A stretch of DNA of 64,000 nt from contig JALMLS010000594.1 in the NCBI GenBank assembly GCA_038496445.1, positions 1 through 64,000 of the forward strand, written 5' to 3'. Every line of letters begins with the position of its first letter. The first letter of the stretch is position 1. Under the pieces are notes generated by a model that did no database searches, was not told where the DNA came from, and saw only the letters and a list, made by a program, of their open reading frames with translations. Both the position numbers and the translations under genes were made by a program. Origin of the DNA: Trichosphaerium sp. ATCC 40318 (taxonomy: Eukaryota > Discosea > Flabellinia > Trichosidae). Below are positions 59,638-64,000 of this stretch, one piece after another.

Positions 59638-60030
59638 GACAACCCAATAACTGAGTTTTGAACCTATTTGACTACTGATTTATAGAATGATGTGTTTGGG
59701 CTCGTCAAAGGCGACTATGTTCTTACCCTTCTGCATGCCAGTTATAACTCTTCGAAACTCGCCATTGTTAACAGTTCAAGTTGTATGGCAAGTGCTAAAT
59801 CAGGGAGCATATCAAATGTCGATAGCCACAGTTTCAATGACACTTTAACCACAAACAATGTGAAGCTATTTCTATGCCTGCAACGGATTTTCGGTGTGTT
59901 GCACCTTTATATAGTCACGTGTTTTATTATATCAGGAACAACAATGTGAAGTGACGAGGCGAAGTCCGCCAAATTAAGAAATATGTCCATTTTAGAATTA
60001 TACGCTAGCGCTTACAAGGATAACGCCTCA
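59638..60030. other. Divergent promoter region
   Basis: Between the F-box gene and the receptor-like kinase. An 85-codon frame (59692-59949) has no supporting features. CACGTG near 59915. Confidence 0.4.
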
Positions 60031-63000
60031 ATGCTAAACCTGGTTTGTTTATTAGTTATACTACTGACAGGCATATCAGGACAAACGCCACCGCGTGTGG
60101 GTACGCAAACAAAGAGAACATAACTAAAACAATAATACTGACCATAATACTGTAAAGTTAACCCTCCTGTACAAACTACGTGGGGTTTAAAGCTTGATGG
60201 AGTCAATATAAAGTATGAAATCTCAAGCTCGCTAAAATCGGAAGCCAATGACCTGTACACCGCCTGTACGTATTAAATGCATTCGAAAAGTGCGTAAGAA
60301 GTGTATCTAACGATTTAATATTAAAGTACAAGTAATCAAACCAGAATTCGATAAACCAACATTGCTTGACGTTGACGGAACATCGCTAACACTACCAGTA
60401 CGCTAAAACAAAAATAGTCGTTGTACTTCATTTAAAACTGGGACATTTGTATTTGGCTACAAACTTTGATGACGAATGCCCGATGCGCATAGACAACTAC
60501 AAAGCAAACGCTAGTTAAAAAGAAAGCACAAAAGTGTGAGTTTTCTCAGGAGGAAAGTCTTGCCACAATAGCCAATCACGTACCATTTCGTAGAGCAACA
60601 ACGGTTTAATTGATTGTAGGCTCTACAATGTCCCAGTTTTAATCGAAAGCCTGCCGACAAATGCTACATTGGTTGCTAAGTTAAGTATTTAGGCAAACTC
60701 AAGTGGTTCCGTTCTCGTCGTATTAAATAGTACGGGTACAATTAAAGAGTTAGTTTTGGTGTATTGCAATATAACAAGCGATGACTATGGGCCCTCGCCA
60801 ACATTTGCACGTCTTAAAAGCATGACTGAGATGTTTAATGACATTTTTGTTTTGTTTCACGTGTACCACAGTACGACAAAGATTCAGAGAACTGATGACT
60901 TTCTTATTCTGTTTATTTTTTTTACTGTAAATAGGAGACAGTCTATCATGCTATGCAGAGATACAAGGGCGCTCTGCTGTAGAAATAGAAGTGTCAGATA
61001 CACATGGTTTATATGCTACTCTTTTGTTGAGATATAGTGTTGAGTCTAATACCATAGCAACTGCACGTGTTCTTGGTTTTTTTCCTTTTTCCTTCTTCTA
61101 TTTTTTTTTCTTTTTTTCAAGGCATTCTGTGTTTATACGGTGTTTTGTTAGCATGCAACTTTCGAAAAGACATTGATACATGATGTTAAAACAGACCCTG
61201 AAAGCTTAGACGATCTTATTCTTGCTGGAGAAACCATTACGTATTGTTATTCTTTTCTTTTCAATACGTTTTAAAAAAGCCTCTACTTACAATTAATTAA
61301 ACAGGTCTAATTCATTCACACTTTCATCAATTGCTCCTGGATCATTTCCTGTGACAAAAAGCCGAAGTGGTGGGAATTGTGCAGAAGTAAAGCCGGGAGC
61401 ATTTTGTTGCATAGCAAGCGGTACGTTGGATTCTTCCAAAAAAAACCTGATAGTTGACTTTTACCAAGTTGTATCTGCACGAATGGGAGTGCTTATTAAG
61501 GTCACAGACAACCATGTAGTACCTCAAATAGTTTTCATGCATCTATTTTATGCTGTTGATAATCAAACAGAAGCAGACCGGTCTGAGTATGGTATAGCGT
61601 TAAAGGGTATTAATACAAATGGAAATAGAATTATTTTGGCAGGAGACTTCGAGGCTTCTGCTTGTATTAGAGGCCCACATACCACTGGCAACACTTTCCT
61701 TTTTGCAAACCCAAAAACGTCGGGTATTGCAAACGTTATTGTGTATTATTCTATTTCAGATGGTTATGGAGGCCATGCAACGCTTGGATTTGATCATCCA
61801 GATGAATCAAAAAAATATGCGATGTTTTCTGGTACGGTTTTTTTGTGAAGTTTTGCTTTCACAATTGCCATGTCAACATTATTTTCTTTTTTATAGTAGC
61901 CAAGTGTTTTGCTCTTACTTATTTACATTGGTCTTTCAATGTTTAAAGACGAACTTATTGTTGATTTGATTATTTTTTTTGTAGCTGGTTTTATAAAAGT
62001 AGGCAATGACTTTGCTTTACTTACAGATAGATTTGAAGTAGCTGTAGAAGATATTGCGCTTAAAACTACAGCTGTGAAGATAAGCAGTAGAATAGAATTC
62101 TTTTCAGATGAACTACAAAACTCAAGAACTCAAATAGTCGCCAACTGTGTACCTGCCCCTGTTTTTTTCAAAGAACTTTAAGAGAATTACTTTGACTTTA
62201 TTGCAGGACTTCTTCAGTATGGATACTGCTTCTAGCAATGAAACATGGTTTGCTGGCGGTTTTAGTAGACCAACAGCAATTGGTGAGGTTACATTATACC
62301 AACCAGGAGAACTTAGAGCTGGATTTATTATGCGCTCAGGAATAAATGGAGATATTAACCTTGCTTTGGTGGCAGGTTCGTTACACTCTTTTTTTTTTGG
62401 GCTGTCTTTCCTGTTGGACCTTAAACAGTGTAAAGTGTTTGGAGAAAACATTATCTTTAAGCCAGTATTGCCGAAACAGCCAACCACAAGACACAAAAGT
62501 TCAGCTGAAGTTGCCGGTTGCAGAGCGCTTTCTGAAAAATGTTGAATACTTACTGACATTGCTGTAGGTGGACCAACAGATGAATTACATATAGAACATG
62601 TAAGAAGTATATCACGTGATGTCGCTATTGTTTTAGGGACATTTAATGGTGAAGCTACCGTAGGGTCACAAAATTTTTCAGCACAATCCTCCAAAGCAGC
62701 ATTTATTGCACAGCTTGATTTTGATTTCTATGAGCCCTTCCCTGAAACTGTTTCTGGTGTACCGTCATCAAATGCAACTGATGTTGAAGATGTCGTACTA
62801 GGAGATGATGTCTACATCATACTAAGTACGGAAAGGCTAACTTGATCGTTGTCTGCTTGCAACTTTGGTTATTTTATTGCTTCTAACATTGACACTATTT
62901 AGATGTTACCTCTGATTTTGTAGCATCTAAAGTTACTTCTACTGCATATGCACAACCCATTGTTATCCAAATAAGCGATAACTGTACAGTAGGTAAGTGA

Positions 63001-64000
63001 GAGAGCGAAAAAATAACAAGTGTACAATAAGTGTAGCTAATATTTGGTTTGCCTTAGATTCTTTGTGTTTTAAGATACCATTTGAAGAGAACAAGAGCGT
63101 TCTCAATATTACGTCAATATCAGCCAAAAGGCAAAACAAAGCACAGCTTGTTGATGTTACAATATCCTTTACTTTGAAGCACAGTGCTTTTGATGGTGGT
63201 CCTACAACACCTCTCAGTGTGGATAGTACAATCGTTGTACTTCCACAAGCAATAGCATCACCAACTAGTGGCGGACAAGTTGTTAGTGGCAATGGTCCAA
63301 AATCAAACAACACTCTTTATATTATTTTGGGTGTTGCTGGTGTGTGCCTGTTGATTGCTATCATTGCAATGATAGCTGTTTTGGTGTTAAGGAAACGAAG
63401 AGTAAAACAAATATCTCCAACTCTTGTTACTGCAGCGAATAGTAATACGCTGTTGTACTTGAAGTATGATCAAATAACAATGGGAAAAGTAATAGGTATG
63501 TAAACTACTATGAATACTTCCAAAAACAGTACTAAGTTGTTTGATAGGTTATGGAAGTGCGTGTACTGTACACGACGCAGTTTATAATGATAATCCTATT
63601 GCTGTGAAAGTACCTCATGTTCAATCAAGTGAAAGTGCTGCTGCATTGGTTGCCGAAGCTGACATCATGAAGTAAGACAGAAGCAAGTGTTCTAACTATT
63701 TTTCTTATTGTTCAATTAGCTCAATACCTTCTCACCCAAACGTTGTTTCATTGATTGGTATATCACTCAAACAAGGGCATCCAAAACTGGTGATGGAGCT
63801 TGCAACTGGTGGTACACTTGAACAACACTATAAAGCAAAGCAAGATCCGTTCTTAGAATCAGAACTTGAGTTTTACGCAAAGCAAATAATAAAAGGATTG
63901 GGACATATCCATAAATCAAATGTAGTACACAAGTACGTTAAACTTTAACAGCCAACAGGCAGTCTCTAATGATCTATAAACAAGGGATTTGGCTTGTAGA
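60031..64000 (+). CDS. Receptor-like protein kinase (3' end beyond window)
   Basis: Seventeen exons are seen (60031-60100, 60158-60265, 60327-60397, 60493-60579, 60620-60671, 60754-60870, 60935-about 61069, 61152-61240, 61305-61831, 61985-62148, 62207-62375, 62568-62825, 62903-62992, 63058-63495, 63548-63671, 63720-63932, 63985-end). A signal peptide opens the chain (MLNLVCLLVILLTGISG). A long N-glycosylated ectodomain of no known family follows, then one membrane helix (LYIILGVAGVCLLIAIIAMIAVLVL) with a basic stop, and the kinase: IGYGSACTV glycine loop, IAVKVP lysine, MELATGGTL hinge, and HKDLACR (Lys for the usual Arg) at the edge. It is close to tyrosine-kinase-like or receptor tyrosine kinase types. 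The junction after 61066 is the least certain. Confidence 0.82.

Noticed and set aside
61342-61542. Minus-strand open frame in the receptor gene
   Set aside because: Antisense of exon 61305-61831 with no independent features.
62122-62694. Minus-strand open frame of 190 codons
   Set aside because: It is antisense to the receptor-kinase ectodomain exons, whose phases close on the plus strand.

Overview
This is a gene-dense stretch of the nuclear genome of a unicellular eukaryote. The evidence is short spliceosomal introns (about 42-220 nt, most 44-80 nt, GT-AG, with an unusual preference for GTACGT/GTACGC donors), eukaryote-only families (SNF1/AMPK kinase, Rho and Ras GTPases with CAAX ends, DNAJC17, F-box, BTB, SPRY, a receptor-like kinase) and a type II tRNA-Ser. 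The standard code fits, with TAA, TAG and TGA all used as stops. The gene mix (many F-box proteins, small GTPases, MORN/YwqK-like proteins, receptor-like kinases) suggests an amoeboid protist such as a heterolobosean or amoebozoan. I cannot settle the lineage from the sequence alone.

Layout. 1-15.4 kb is an accessory region dominated by a multi-exon family of small secreted proteins. Copies B, D and F are intact, copies A and G are broken and C and E are fragments; an eighth copy, H, lies at 50.9-52.2 kb. Mixed in are two MORN/YwqK-like genes, a glutathione S-transferase, a small secreted Cys-rich protein and the 3' half of an intron-containing retroviral-type integrase gene lying between a direct duplication of the secreted family. 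15.9-34.8 kb is mostly housekeeping: an F-box protein with a GATase-like C-terminus, a type II membrane glycosyltransferase, an SNF1/AMPK alpha kinase, a class I aminotransferase, a stomatin-like gene, a SPRY protein, tRNA-Ser(UGA), a WY-type repeat protein, a tiny membrane protein and a Rho GTPase. 35-48 kb holds an intronless L,D-transpeptidase-like gene of bacterial type, a PhyH-HEAT fusion, an F-box/pseudo-Arf fusion, DNAJC17, an LEA2-like protein, a GT8-like glycosyltransferase and an F-box/ankyrin protein. 48-64 kb holds small secreted or unknown genes, an F-box/LRR protein, copy H, an F-box protein with 14 near-identical 21-residue repeats, a Ras GTPase with altered catalytic positions, an F-box/BTB protein, a zinc-ribbon protein, another F-box protein and a receptor-like kinase running off the right edge.

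How the genes relate. There are no operons; neighbours are often divergent and only 100-300 nt apart. Two themes recur. One is ubiquitin-ligase adaptors: seven proteins begin with an F-box-like segment and carry different C-termini, and the MORN genes have a similar N-terminus. The other is secreted or membrane proteins. Exon models were built by hand from splice signals. Where reading phase closed across every junction I state the length in residues; a few genes keep one unresolved frame break that could be decay or a sequencing indel.
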